Below, piece after piece: positions 45,398-53,670 of a stretch of DNA of 64,000 nucleotides. A model generated the notes under the pieces. That model did no database searches and had not been told where the DNA came from. It worked only from the letters and a program-made list of their open reading frames with translations. Position 1 is the first letter of the stretch, and each line of letters begins with the position of its first letter. Both the position numbers and the translations under genes were made by a program. The stretch comes from Neoaquamicrobium microcysteis (GTDB lineage Bacteria > Pseudomonadota > Alphaproteobacteria > Rhizobiales > Rhizobiaceae), in NCBI RefSeq assembly GCF_008180155.1, contig NZ_VSZS01000068.1, forward strand, positions 496,001 through 560,000. The letters are read 5' to 3'.

Positions 45398-46410
45398 AGT
45401 AGCTGCCTCAATTCGGGTTTATGATCGAACATCCGGTCGAGGAGATCGAGCCACATCGACCAACCCTCCCTTGCCGCCTCCACATCCTGCTCGGTCGGCC
45501 CTAGGCCATCCCAGCCATTGTCGAGACGCAGCAGCGTGCGGCCCTCGGACCTCCCGTGAAACGAGATCAGGATGAACTCGTCGAGGTACGGATTCGGCTC
45601 ATCGGTATCGACCGCGAAAGTCATCCTGACGAAACGGCCGGGCTCCAGAGCCAGATATTTGCCCTTGTGGGCGAAGACTTCGCCGTCGTCGCCGTCGCTT
45701 TCGACACGATAGCTGCCGCCGACGCGAATGTCGGCCTCGACGCGGCCGAACCAGAGGTTCATGACTGCGAGGTCCGTCCATGCCGCATAAAGTGCGGCGG
45801 GCGTGGCATCGAATTCGCGCTCGACCCGAACCGCGTGCTGCGGGGTCGTTCCCTGTTCGGACAGGAAACGGAAGCGGCAGCGATAGACGCCTTCGAGCCG
45901 GGCATGCGCGCTCCAGAAGCCGCGTGGCGTGTCGCCTTTCAGGCGGTCGATCAGGATGCCCAGATGCGCATCCCAGCCGCTAGCAACGCTGACCATCGTG
46001 TCGCTGTCGGCGAGCCGCCTGTGGGTCAGCACCAGCAGCACGTCGCGCCCCTCGGGGTAGAGCTCGAACGTCACCTCGCTCGATCCGTTGTCGCCCGGCC
46101 ATGTGTAGGCGAGCACGCGCGGTGGGTCCCATTGCGTCACCTCGCCGAACATCGGCGGGCTGTTCTCGAAGCCGCGGTAGCGCGCAGGCGTTTCCTCGTG
46201 CGAAAGCTCGCGATGGCGAAACAGATGCTCGACGCGGCCGCCGGCATGAGCCTGCATGGGCCCCGCAGCCAGCCACTGCCCGCGCTTTTGCGGATCCGTC
46301 AGATAATCCCACACGCGCTCGGCGGGACCGGGGAGCAGGCGCTCTATGCGCACGGTGCGGGGCTCGGTGACGATGCCCTGACCGTCGCTCTCAGGATCAC
46401 GCATCGACAT
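45394..46410 (-). CDS. tandem SRPBCC (AHSA1-like) domain protein
   Basis: A 338-residue protein made of two START-like domains. The first (about 15-155) begins TVRIERLLPGPAERVWDYLTDP; the second (about 185-335) begins HAVRVEREFDATPAALYAAWTD. Single-domain AHSA1 proteins with ArsR regulators are common; a two-domain fusion is less so. The ligand is unknown. ATG 46410 abuts the stop of the preceding gene (TGATG) and follows GAAGG. Confidence 0.82.
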   Translation of the reverse strand: MSMRDPESDGQGIVTEPRTVRIERLLPGPAERVWDYLTDPQKRGQWLAAGPMQAHAGGRVEHLFRHRELSHEETPARYRGFENSPPMFGEVTQWDPPRVLAYTWPGDNGSSEVTFELYPEGRDVLLVLTHRRLADSDTMVSVASGWDAHLGILIDRLKGDTPRGFWSAHARLEGVYRCRFRFLSEQGTTPQHAVRVEREFDATPAALYAAWTDLAVMNLWFGRVEADIRVGGSYRVESDGDDGEVFAHKGKYLALEPGRFVRMTFAVDTDEPNPYLDEFILISFHGRSEGRTLLRLDNGWDGLGPTEQDVEAAREGWSMWLDLLDRMFDHKPELRQLL

Positions 46411-46853
46411 CAGCCTTCGACCTGTGCTGCAAGACCGCCGAGCAACTTCGTCCAGCCCTCCTTCGTCTGCTCGCCCCATTCGGCGAAGATTTCCGGCGAC
46501 ATCTCGCTGGTCAGCGTGAGTTCGCAGCCGCGGTCCAGGCGCTCGATGTCGATGGTCACGCGGTCATATTCCGGGCTGATCGACGGTACGGCGAAGGTGA
46601 AGACGAGCCTGCGCGGCCGGTCTATCACCAGATATTCGCCGACATGCTCCAGATCCGCGCCTTCGGCATCGCGCCTGACGAAGCTGAACGTGCCGCCCAC
46701 GCGCGGGTCGGCTCGCGCCGCGACGATCTCGCCGGTTTCGTCCCTGAACAGCCAGTGGCGCGCCACCTCCACGTCCAGCCATGCGTCGAACACGCGCTCG
46801 GGCGCTGCATCGAAACGTCGCGTCACCTGCAAAGAGACGGTGTTTTGGGTCAT
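46410..46853 (-). CDS. SRPBCC (AHSA1-like) domain protein
   Basis: A 147-residue START-like protein with VTRRFDAAPERVFDAWLDVEVARHW at the start in family form and the C-terminal helix EQTKEGWTKLLGGLA. It probably binds a hydrophobic ligand. ATG 46853 overlaps the ArsR stop (ATGA), so it is translated together with the regulator. Confidence 0.86.
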   Translation of the reverse strand: MTQNTVSLQVTRRFDAAPERVFDAWLDVEVARHWLFRDETGEIVAARADPRVGGTFSFVRRDAEGADLEHVGEYLVIDRPRRLVFTFAVPSISPEYDRVTIDIERLDRGCELTLTSEMSPEIFAEWGEQTKEGWTKLLGGLAAQVEG

Positions 46854-47197
46854 CCTTTTTCTCCTTCGGCATCTTCCGCGCGCAACAGGCCTTCCAGCGC
46901 ATCGAGATGGCGGGTCCAGAAGCGCTCGTAATAGCTGAGCCACGCTTCCGCCTCCGCCAGCCGCGCCGCGTCCAGCCGGCACAGATGGGTGCGTCCCCTA
47001 ACCTCGCGGCGTACCAGACCGGCCGCCTCCAGCACCTTCACATGCTTTGAAGCGCCGGCCAGCGACATGGCGTAGGGGGCAGCAAGTTCGCCGACACTGC
47101 GTTCGCCCGTCGCCAGCTGCCGCAACATCGCGCGACGGGTCGTATCCGACAAAGCGTGGAAGACGGCGTCGAGCCGAACGGGATCAATCTCAACCAT
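46850..47197 (-). CDS. ArsR-family transcriptional regulator
   Basis: A 115-residue winged-helix repressor. It has HALSDTTRRAMLRQLATGERSVGELA, the recognition helix region MSLAGASKHVKVLEAAGLV and RREVRGRTHLCRLD. No cysteine metal site is seen, so the signal is unlikely to be arsenic. It heads the operon with two SRPBCC and two VOC genes. The predicted start of transcription coincides with its ATG, so it is probably leaderless; no Shine-Dalgarno is present. Confidence 0.9.
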   Translation of the reverse strand: MVEIDPVRLDAVFHALSDTTRRAMLRQLATGERSVGELAAPYAMSLAGASKHVKVLEAAGLVRREVRGRTHLCRLDAARLAEAEAWLSYYERFWTRHLDALEGLLRAEDAEGEKG

Positions 47198-47205
47198 TCG
47201 GTTTA
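47190..47205. promoter_or_regulatory. ArsR operator 1
   Basis: TCAACCATTCGGTTTA contains the dyad AACC-N4-GGTT and covers the start codon of the ArsR gene. It differs by one base from the site at 47229-47244. Confidence 0.6.
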
Positions 47206-47232
47206 ATTAAGGGTCGCCACGAAAATAGTCAA
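47204..47232 (-). promoter_or_regulatory. promoter of the ArsR-SRPBCC-VOC operon
   Basis: On the minus strand TTGACT (47232-47227), 17 bases, TAATTA (47209-47204). The -35 is overlapped by operator 2 and the transcription start (about 47197) falls in operator 1. Confidence 0.65.
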
Positions 47233-47244
47233 CCGTTCGGTTTA
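47229..47244. promoter_or_regulatory. ArsR operator 2
   Basis: TCAACCGTTCGGTTTA carries the same AACC-N4-GGTT dyad and lies 39 bp from operator 1. It overlaps the -35 of the operon promoter. Confidence 0.6.
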
Positions 47245-47307
47245 CGGTTTGGCGAGGATAGGTGCTTTTCCGGTAACCTCGGATGCGTTGCTGGGGATGA
47301 TGGGAAG

Positions 47308-48621
47308 CTACGGCGTCACGCGCCGCAAAACCGTCTTGCCGGCACGGGGCCGGGCGTCGCCAAGCGTATAAGCGTCGAGCACCGCGGCCTCCGCCGCCGC
47401 TGCCTGGTCCTCATTCGCGGCATGAACAATTGCCAGCGTCTCGCCCCTTGCGACCTCCGCGCGTATGGGCAGCAGGGCGGTGATGCCGACGGAATGGTCG
47501 ATCGCATCTTCCGGCCTGGTGCGTCCGCCACCCAGTGCGACGACCGCGATGCCGATGTCGCGCGACCGGATCGCGGTGACGAAGCCTGCTTCGCGCGCCT
47601 TGACCGGGCGAACGACAGCGGCCCTTGGCAGATATTTCGCGTGGTTCTCGACGAAGTCGCGGGGCCCGCCGAGTGCGGCAACCATGCGCCCGAAGACGTC
47701 GGCGGCCCGGCCGTTATTCAGCGCGTTGCGGGCCATCGCGAGGCCGTCCTTCTGGGTGCCGGCAATGCCTGACGACATCAGCATCTCGGCGGCCAGCGCC
47801 AGCGTCACCTCTTCAAGCCGTGCGTCGCGGAAGCGGCCGGTCAGGAAATCGACCGCGTTGGCCACCTCGACCGCGTTGCCGGCGGCGCTTGCGAGCGGCT
47901 GGTTCATGTCGGTTATCAGTGCCGTGGTCGGCAGGCCTGCGCCGTTGGCCACCTCGACGAGGCTGGAAGCGAGTGCGACCGCGCCTTTGGTGGTCGCCAT
48001 GAACGCGCCGTTGCCGGCCTTCACGTCCAGCACGAGCGACTGCAGGCCGGCCGCCAGCTTCTTCGACAGGATCGAGGCGGTGATGAGCGGGATGGACTCG
48101 ACCGTCGCGGTCACGTCGCGGATCGCGTAGAACCGCTTGTCGGCAGGAGCGAGATCCGCTGTCTGGCCGATGATGGCGCAGCCAACCTCGCGGACTACCT
48201 TGCGGAACAGCGCCTTGTCGGGCTGGCTTACGTAGCCCGGTATCGCGTCCATCTTGTCGAGCGTGCCGCCGGTGTGCCCCAGCCCCCGGCCCGAAATCAT
48301 CGGCACGTAAGCACCGCAGGCGGCGACGATAGGCGCCAGCATCAGCGAGACGTTGTCGCCGACGCCGCCCGTTGAGTGCTTGTCGGTAACCGGCCCCGGA
48401 AGGTCGGACCAGTCGAGAACCGTGCCGGAATCGCGCATCGCCAGCGTCAGCGCCACCGCCTCGTCGCGCTCCATGCCATTCAGGAAAACGGCCATGGCGA
48501 GCGCGGCTACCTGCCCTTCGGAGAACGAACCCTTGCTAAGGCCCGTCACGAACGCCGCAATATCCGCCTTCGACAGCGGCTGGCCATCGCGCTTCTTCCT
48601 GACGATTTCCTGCGGCAGCAT
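47308..48621 (-). CDS. deoA: thymidine phosphorylase
   Basis: Splits thymidine and deoxyuridine with phosphate to the base and deoxyribose 1-phosphate. The 437-residue protein has TDKHSTGGVGDNVSLMLAP (phosphate loop), SGRGLGHTGGTLDKMDAIPGY and the DVKAGNGAFM segment. ATG 48621 (MLPQEIVRKK) is the conserved start. It is the last gene of the nucleoside cluster, 8 bp after punA, and its product feeds DeoB only for purines; deoC is not seen here. Confidence 0.95.
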   Translation of the reverse strand: MLPQEIVRKKRDGQPLSKADIAAFVTGLSKGSFSEGQVAALAMAVFLNGMERDEAVALTLAMRDSGTVLDWSDLPGPVTDKHSTGGVGDNVSLMLAPIVAACGAYVPMISGRGLGHTGGTLDKMDAIPGYVSQPDKALFRKVVREVGCAIIGQTADLAPADKRFYAIRDVTATVESIPLITASILSKKLAAGLQSLVLDVKAGNGAFMATTKGAVALASSLVEVANGAGLPTTALITDMNQPLASAAGNAVEVANAVDFLTGRFRDARLEEVTLALAAEMLMSSGIAGTQKDGLAMARNALNNGRAADVFGRMVAALGGPRDFVENHAKYLPRAAVVRPVKAREAGFVTAIRSRDIGIAVVALGGGRTRPEDAIDHSVGITALLPIRAEVARGETLAIVHAANEDQAAAAEAAVLDAYTLGDARPRAGKTVLRRVTP

Positions 48622-48629
48622 CGCTATGC

Positions 48630-49436
48630 CTATTCGTCCAGCATTCCGTCGGCGAACATCTTCTTCAATATCGCAGCCAGCCGCTTTCCGCCGAGCGGGG
48701 CCATGTCCTTGGTTTCCTGATGCGACAGCTCCTGTCCCGTCATGCCGGCGGCAAGATTGGTGACGACGGAGCAGGCCGCGACCCGCAGGCCGAGGAAACG
48801 GGCAAGGATCACTTCGGGCACGGTGGACATGCCCACCGCGTTCGCACCCATCACCCGCGCCATGCGGATTTCGGCCGGGGTCTCGAAGGAAGGCCCGGAG
48901 AACCACATATAGACACCCTGGTGCAGCGGCGTGCCGGTGGCCTCGGCGGCCTTCTCGAAGGCGGCGCGGATGCCGGCATCGTAGGCTTCCGTGAGGCCGA
49001 CGAAGCGCTTGTCGGTCGGCTCGCCGAAGAGCGGATTGGTGCCCGAAAAATTGATGTGGTCGGTAATCAGCATCACCGAGCCCGGGCCCATGTCGGGTTC
49101 CAGCGAGCCGGCCGCATTGGTGAGGATCAGCTTCTCGATGCCGATGCCCGCCAGCGCTTCCAGCGCGGGCCGCATGGCGGCCGGGTTGCCGTGCTCGTAA
49201 TAATGCGCGCGGCCTGCGAGCATGATGACCGGCGTTCCGGCCAGATCGCCTGCGACGAGCTGGCCAGCATGGCCGGTGACCCCGCTTTGCGGGAACACAG
49301 GCAGTTCGCCGTAGGGGATACGCACCGCATCCGTCACCTCATCCACCAGCCCGCCGAGGCCGGAGCCGAGAACCAGCGCCGTCTTGGGCGTCCGGCCTTC
49401 GAGCATTTCGGTAATCTTCGCTATGGTGCGATTCAT
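48630..49436 (-). CDS. punA: purine nucleoside phosphorylase
   Basis: Splits (deoxy)inosine and guanosine with phosphate. The 268-residue protein belongs to the trimeric PNP family: VLGSGLGGL, GRAHYYEHGNPAAM, LTNAAGSL, and MSTVPEVILARFLGLRVAACSVVTNLAAG. It overlaps cdd by 4 bases (49433-49436). Together with Add it converts adenosine to hypoxanthine plus ribose 1-phosphate, which DeoB then uses. Confidence 0.93.
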   Translation of the reverse strand: MNRTIAKITEMLEGRTPKTALVLGSGLGGLVDEVTDAVRIPYGELPVFPQSGVTGHAGQLVAGDLAGTPVIMLAGRAHYYEHGNPAAMRPALEALAGIGIEKLILTNAAGSLEPDMGPGSVMLITDHINFSGTNPLFGEPTDKRFVGLTEAYDAGIRAAFEKAAEATGTPLHQGVYMWFSGPSFETPAEIRMARVMGANAVGMSTVPEVILARFLGLRVAACSVVTNLAAGMTGQELSHQETKDMAPLGGKRLAAILKKMFADGMLDE

Positions 49437-49825
49437 TTCAAAGTGTCTCCGGCAAATCCGAGCGGCAGTATCTCGCCCATGGTCCATGTCTCGACGATGC
49501 CCGTCTCGTCGCAGAGATGCAGCTTCGCGTCCGGTCCGGCGAACTCAGCCAGACGTTGACGGCACCCGCCGCAGGGCGTGATCCGCGCCATCTTTTCGGC
49601 CACGACGGCGATCTCGGTGATCCTGCCGCCGCCGCCCATGATGTAGTGGCCGAGCGCGGTCGTCTCGGCGCACCACCCCTCGGGGAAGGACGCGACCTCG
49701 ATGTTGGCGCCCGAATAGATGCGGCCATCCTCGGTACGGATCGCCGCTCCGACCGGGAACTTCGAATAGGGCGCATAGCACTTCGCCATCGCCGCCGTGG
49801 CGGCCTCGAACAGATCGTGCGACAT
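49433..49825 (-). CDS. cdd: cytidine deaminase
   Basis: Deaminates (deoxy)cytidine to (deoxy)uridine. The 130-residue tetrameric-type enzyme has KCYAPYSKFPVGAAI, the zinc site WCAETTALG with the catalytic glutamate, and the second zinc motif PCGGCRQRL. ATG 49825 (MSHDLFEAAT) has GAGGAAATA upstream. It sits between the permease and punA; a palindromic repeat fills the 58-bp gap to the permease. Confidence 0.95.
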   Translation of the reverse strand: MSHDLFEAATAAMAKCYAPYSKFPVGAAIRTEDGRIYSGANIEVASFPEGWCAETTALGHYIMGGGGRITEIAVVAEKMARITPCGGCRQRLAEFAGPDAKLHLCDETGIVETWTMGEILPLGFAGDTLK

Positions 49826-49838
49826 GGCTATTTCCTCC

Positions 49839-49883
49839 GCATGATCCGGTCCGAAAACCGGCCTGCACTTTTCGGGGTCATGC
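49839..49883. repeat. rhizobial palindromic intergenic repeat (RIME-like), copy 2
   Basis: Outer arms GCATGA/TCATGC with inner CCGAAAA/TTTTCGG around CCGGCCTGCAC. It is the same family as the element at 22451-22499 and directly abuts the stop codon of the permease gene, inside the transporter-cdd operon. Confidence 0.8.
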
Positions 49884-50855
49884 TCAACGCTCCTTGACGT
49901 AGGGCACACCGCCGGCACGCGGCGGGATGGCCTTGCCGATGAAGCCGGCAAGCAGGATCACCGTCAGCACATAGGGCAGCGCCTGGAAGAACTGCACCGG
50001 AACGCGGCCGACCAGCGGCAGCGGCGTTCCCTGCAACCGGATCGCCAGCGCGTCGAGGAAGCCGAAGAGCAGGCAGGCGAACATGGCAGGCACCGGCCGC
50101 CACTTGGCGAAGATGAGAGCGGCAAGCGCGATGAAGCCGCGGCCGGCCGTCATGTCCTTGACGAAGCCGGCATTCTGCGTGAGCGCCAGGTAGCTGCCAG
50201 CAAAGCCGCACAGCGCGCCGGTGATGAGGACGGCGCGATAGCGCAGCCACGTCACCGAAATGCCCGCCGTGTCCACCGCCGACGGGTTCTCGCCGACCGC
50301 TCGCATCCGCAGGCCGAAACGGGTGCGGAACAGCACCCACCATGTCGCGAACACCATGAAGAAGGCGAAATAGGCGATGATCGAGTGGCCCGAAATCAGC
50401 TCGTAGTAGATGTAGCCGACGATCGGTATGTCGCGGGCGGCCTCGGCGAAGGGAAGCGTGATCGCGCCGAAGCGGCTGTCAGCGCCGAGCGACGGCGTGC
50501 GCCCGCCCTGGCTGAACCATGCCTGCCCCAGAATGATGGTGGAGCCGGCGGCGATGAAGTTGATCGCCACGCCGGACACGATCTGGTTGCCGCGATGGGT
50601 GATCGAGGCAAAGCCGTGCACTAGCGCCAGAAAGCCGGACACGAGAATGGCCGCACCCAGCCCGTACCATGCGGAACCATAGACCGCCGCGGCCGCGCCG
50701 GCAGCAAACGCGCCGGCCAGCATCTTGCCTTCGAGCCCGATATCGAACACGCCGGCGCGCTCCGAATAGAGACCTGCGAGGCAGGCCAGAAGCAGCGGGA
50801 TCGACAGACGGATTGTGGAGTCGAGGATGACGACGAGGGCATTGAAATACTCCAT
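49884..50855 (-). CDS. nucleoside ABC transporter permease 2 (BMP-type)
   Basis: A 323-residue inner-membrane permease of the branched-chain/BMP-nucleoside family (NupQ/YufQ-like). It has about eight to nine hydrophobic helices and the family run YSERAGVFDIGLEGKML and SYLALTQNAGFVKDMTAG. ATG 50855 (MEYFNALVV) is chosen; an open extension to 50963 is not conserved. One base separates it from permease 1. Confidence 0.9.
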   Translation of the reverse strand: MEYFNALVVILDSTIRLSIPLLLACLAGLYSERAGVFDIGLEGKMLAGAFAAGAAAAVYGSAWYGLGAAILVSGFLALVHGFASITHRGNQIVSGVAINFIAAGSTIILGQAWFSQGGRTPSLGADSRFGAITLPFAEAARDIPIVGYIYYELISGHSIIAYFAFFMVFATWWVLFRTRFGLRMRAVGENPSAVDTAGISVTWLRYRAVLITGALCGFAGSYLALTQNAGFVKDMTAGRGFIALAALIFAKWRPVPAMFACLLFGFLDALAIRLQGTPLPLVGRVPVQFFQALPYVLTVILLAGFIGKAIPPRAGGVPYVKER

Positions 50856-50856
50856 C

Positions 50857-51996
50857 TCACGCCCCCTCGCGCTTGGCGGCGACGACGCCCGCCGACCGTG
50901 GACTGATGCTCGCGAACAGAGCCTGTATGGAGGGCCGGAACATGTGCTCCAGCGCGCCCGCAAACAGGATTACCAGACCCTGGATGATGACGATCATGTC
51001 GCGGCTGATGGAAGGCATCTCGAAGGCGAGTTCCGCACCACCCTGATAGAGCATGCCGAACAGGATGGCCGCGGGCACGATGCCGGCGGGATGCGAGCGC
51101 CCCATGAGCGCGACCGCGATGCCGACGAAGCCGGCGCCGGTCACGAAGTCGAGTTGCAGGCGGTTCTGGTCGCCCATCACGGGGTTGAGCGCCATCATGC
51201 CGGCCAGCGCGCCGGAGATCATCATGGTGATGATGATGATGCGCGCCTCGCCGATGCCGGCATAGCGCGCGGCCTTCGGGCTGAAACCCTGCGTGCGGAT
51301 CTCGTAGCCGAGCCGCGTGCGCCAGATGAGCAGCCAGACGAGGAAGGCGCAGACGAGAGCCAGCAGGAACGAGATGTTGAAGGGCGAGGATCGCACGGCG
51401 AAGCCGAAGGATTCCATCAGCCAGTTCAGCTTGGGGAGCTGGCCGCCCTCGAGGAAGGTGCGGGTCTGCGGGGCCATGGAGCCTTGCGGCTTGAGCGGCC
51501 CGACCAACAGGTAGACCATCAGGCTGGCCGCGATGAAGTTGAACATGATCGTCGTGATGACGATGTGCGAACCGCGCTTTGCCTGAAGATAGGCCGGCAC
51601 TAAGGCCCAGGCAGCGCCGACTGCGGCGGCACCGATGATGGCGAGCGGGAAGGTGAGCCACCACGGCAGGATGGAATCGAAAGTTAGGCACACCAGCGCC
51701 ACGCCCAGCCCGCCGATATAGGCCTGCCCCTCGCCGCCGATGTTGAAGAGCCCGCCATGGAAGGCGACCGCCACCGCCAGGCCGGTGAAGATGAAGGAAG
51801 TCGAATAGTAGAGCGTGTAGGCGATGTTGCGGCCGGAGCCGAACGCGCCCTCCACCATGATGGCGGCGGCGCGGAAGGGGTTTTCGCCGACCAGCAGCAC
51901 GACGAGGCCGGCGACCGCGAAAGCGACGATGAGGTTGATGACGGGGATGAGACCGTAATCGGCCCAGGCGGGCAGTCTGGCGTAAGGCGTGCTCAT
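50857..51996 (-). CDS. nucleoside ABC transporter permease 1 (BMP-type)
   Basis: A 379-residue inner-membrane permease (NupP/YufP-like). It has FTGLAVAVAFHGGLFNIGGEGQ, RGSHIVITTIMFNFIA and SPKAARYAGIG, typical of the family, with about ten helices. It overlaps the ATPase gene by 4 bases. It pairs with permease 2 and the tandem ATPase. Confidence 0.9.
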   Translation of the reverse strand: MSTPYARLPAWADYGLIPVINLIVAFAVAGLVVLLVGENPFRAAAIMVEGAFGSGRNIAYTLYYSTSFIFTGLAVAVAFHGGLFNIGGEGQAYIGGLGVALVCLTFDSILPWWLTFPLAIIGAAAVGAAWALVPAYLQAKRGSHIVITTIMFNFIAASLMVYLLVGPLKPQGSMAPQTRTFLEGGQLPKLNWLMESFGFAVRSSPFNISFLLALVCAFLVWLLIWRTRLGYEIRTQGFSPKAARYAGIGEARIIIITMMISGALAGMMALNPVMGDQNRLQLDFVTGAGFVGIAVALMGRSHPAGIVPAAILFGMLYQGGAELAFEMPSISRDMIVIIQGLVILFAGALEHMFRPSIQALFASISPRSAGVVAAKREGA

Positions 51997-53525
51997 TGCG
52001 CCGCCTCCTGCCGCTCGACACCTGCCATGAGAAGACCGAGTTCGCCTTCGCTGGCTTCACCGTCACGCTCGCCGACGACGCGGCCGTCGAACATCACGAG
52101 AATGCGGTCGGACAGAGAACGTATCTCGTCTAGCTCGACCGAAACCAGAAGCACGGCCTTGCCGGCGTCGCGCATGGCGATGAGCCGCTTGTGGATGAAC
52201 TCGATCGCGCCCACATCGACGCCGCGCGTCGGCTGACCAACGATGAGGACGCCGGGATCCTTCTCGATCTCGCGCGCCAGCACGATCTTCTGCTGATTGC
52301 CGCCGGAGAAGTTGGCCGTCTTCAGCCGCTCGTTGGAAGGGCGGATATCGTACTTCTCGATCTTGTCGCGCGCATCGGCCCGGATCGCCTCGATGTCGAG
52401 AAAAGGGCCCTTCAGATATTGCGCGTGGTCGTGATAGCCGAGGATGGAGTTTTCATACTCCTCGAACGGCAGCACGAGACCGACATAGTGGCGGTCTTCC
52501 GGCACGTGGGCCAGGCCGCGATCGCGAAGCTCGCCGGGATCGGCCGTTCCGGTGACGTCGATGGGCTTGCCGTCGAGAAGCACCGTGCCGGATTCGGCCC
52601 GGCGGATGCCGGCGATCGTCTCCAGCAGCTCGGACTGTCCGTTGCCCGCCACGCCCGCGATGCCGACTATCTCGCCCGCCCGCACATCCAACGACACGTC
52701 ATCGACCATGGTGACGCCGCGCGAATCCTTCACAGTCAGATTCTTCACCGACAGCTTGAAATCGCCGGGCTTGCCCTCGTCCTTCTGCACCCGCAGCAGC
52801 ACGCGGCGGCCGACCATCAGTTCGGCCAGTTCCTCCACCGTCGTTTCCGATGTCTTGCGGGTGGCGACCATCTGGCCCTGCCGCATGACCGACACGTTGT
52901 CGGTGATCGCCATGATCTCGCGCAGCTTGTGGGTGATGAGGACCACCGTCTTACCCTCGTCCTTGAGCTGGGCGAGGATGCGGAACAGGTGGTCGGCCTC
53001 TGCCGGCGTAAGCACGCCCGTCGGCTCGTCGAGGATGAGAATGTCGGCGCCACGATAGAGCGCCTTGAGGATTTCCACGCGCTGCTGGAGACCGACAGGC
53101 AGTTCCTCGATGATGGCGTTGGGGTTGACCTCAAGGCCGTATTCCTTCTCCAGCCGGATCAACTCGGAGCGCGCCTTGGCGATGGACGATTTGAGCAGCG
53201 CCTCGCCCTCGGCGCCCAGCATGACGTTCTCCAGAACCGTGAAGTTCTGAACCAGCATGAAGTGCTGATGAACCATGCCGATGCCGGTGGCTATGGCGTC
53301 GTTGGGGGTGCTGATGGTCGTCGGCTTGCCGTTGACGCGGATTTCGCCGCTATCGGCCTGGTAGAACCCGTACAGGATCGACATAAGCGTCGATTTGCCC
53401 GCGCCGTTCTCGCCGATGATGCCGTGGATGGTGCCGCGCGGGATTTCGAGATGAATGTCGCGGTTGGCGTGAACCGCGCCGAAACTCTTGTTTATGCCTG
53501 CAAGCTCGATCGCAGCGTCTGCCAT
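51993..53525 (-). CDS. nucleoside ABC transporter ATP-binding protein (tandem)
   Basis: A 510-residue ATPase with two ABC domains, as in sugar and BMP-type nucleoside importers. Domain 1 has Walker A GENGAGKST and ILDEPTGVLTP; its signature is LPVGLQQRVEIL. Domain 2 has a degenerate Walker A (GVAGNGQSE) and the good signature FSGGNQQKIVLAREI. ATG 53525 (MADAAIELAG) is used; another ATG at 53537 adds four residues. It heads the unit ATPase-permease-permease-cdd-punA-deoA. Confidence 0.92.
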   Translation of the reverse strand: MADAAIELAGINKSFGAVHANRDIHLEIPRGTIHGIIGENGAGKSTLMSILYGFYQADSGEIRVNGKPTTISTPNDAIATGIGMVHQHFMLVQNFTVLENVMLGAEGEALLKSSIAKARSELIRLEKEYGLEVNPNAIIEELPVGLQQRVEILKALYRGADILILDEPTGVLTPAEADHLFRILAQLKDEGKTVVLITHKLREIMAITDNVSVMRQGQMVATRKTSETTVEELAELMVGRRVLLRVQKDEGKPGDFKLSVKNLTVKDSRGVTMVDDVSLDVRAGEIVGIAGVAGNGQSELLETIAGIRRAESGTVLLDGKPIDVTGTADPGELRDRGLAHVPEDRHYVGLVLPFEEYENSILGYHDHAQYLKGPFLDIEAIRADARDKIEKYDIRPSNERLKTANFSGGNQQKIVLAREIEKDPGVLIVGQPTRGVDVGAIEFIHKRLIAMRDAGKAVLLVSVELDEIRSLSDRILVMFDGRVVGERDGEASEGELGLLMAGVERQEAAQ

Positions 53526-53670
53526 ATGCCCGATCAACCCCTCTGAACTCTTGTTTTTATCGTTTGGTCAAGACATCTAGCATGGCGCTTTCGCGCTTGC
53601 CAATCCGACCCGCATGCGCCCTCCCGCTTCACTCTCGACAAATGCGCGCGCGCTTGTCAATTTCGCCGCC

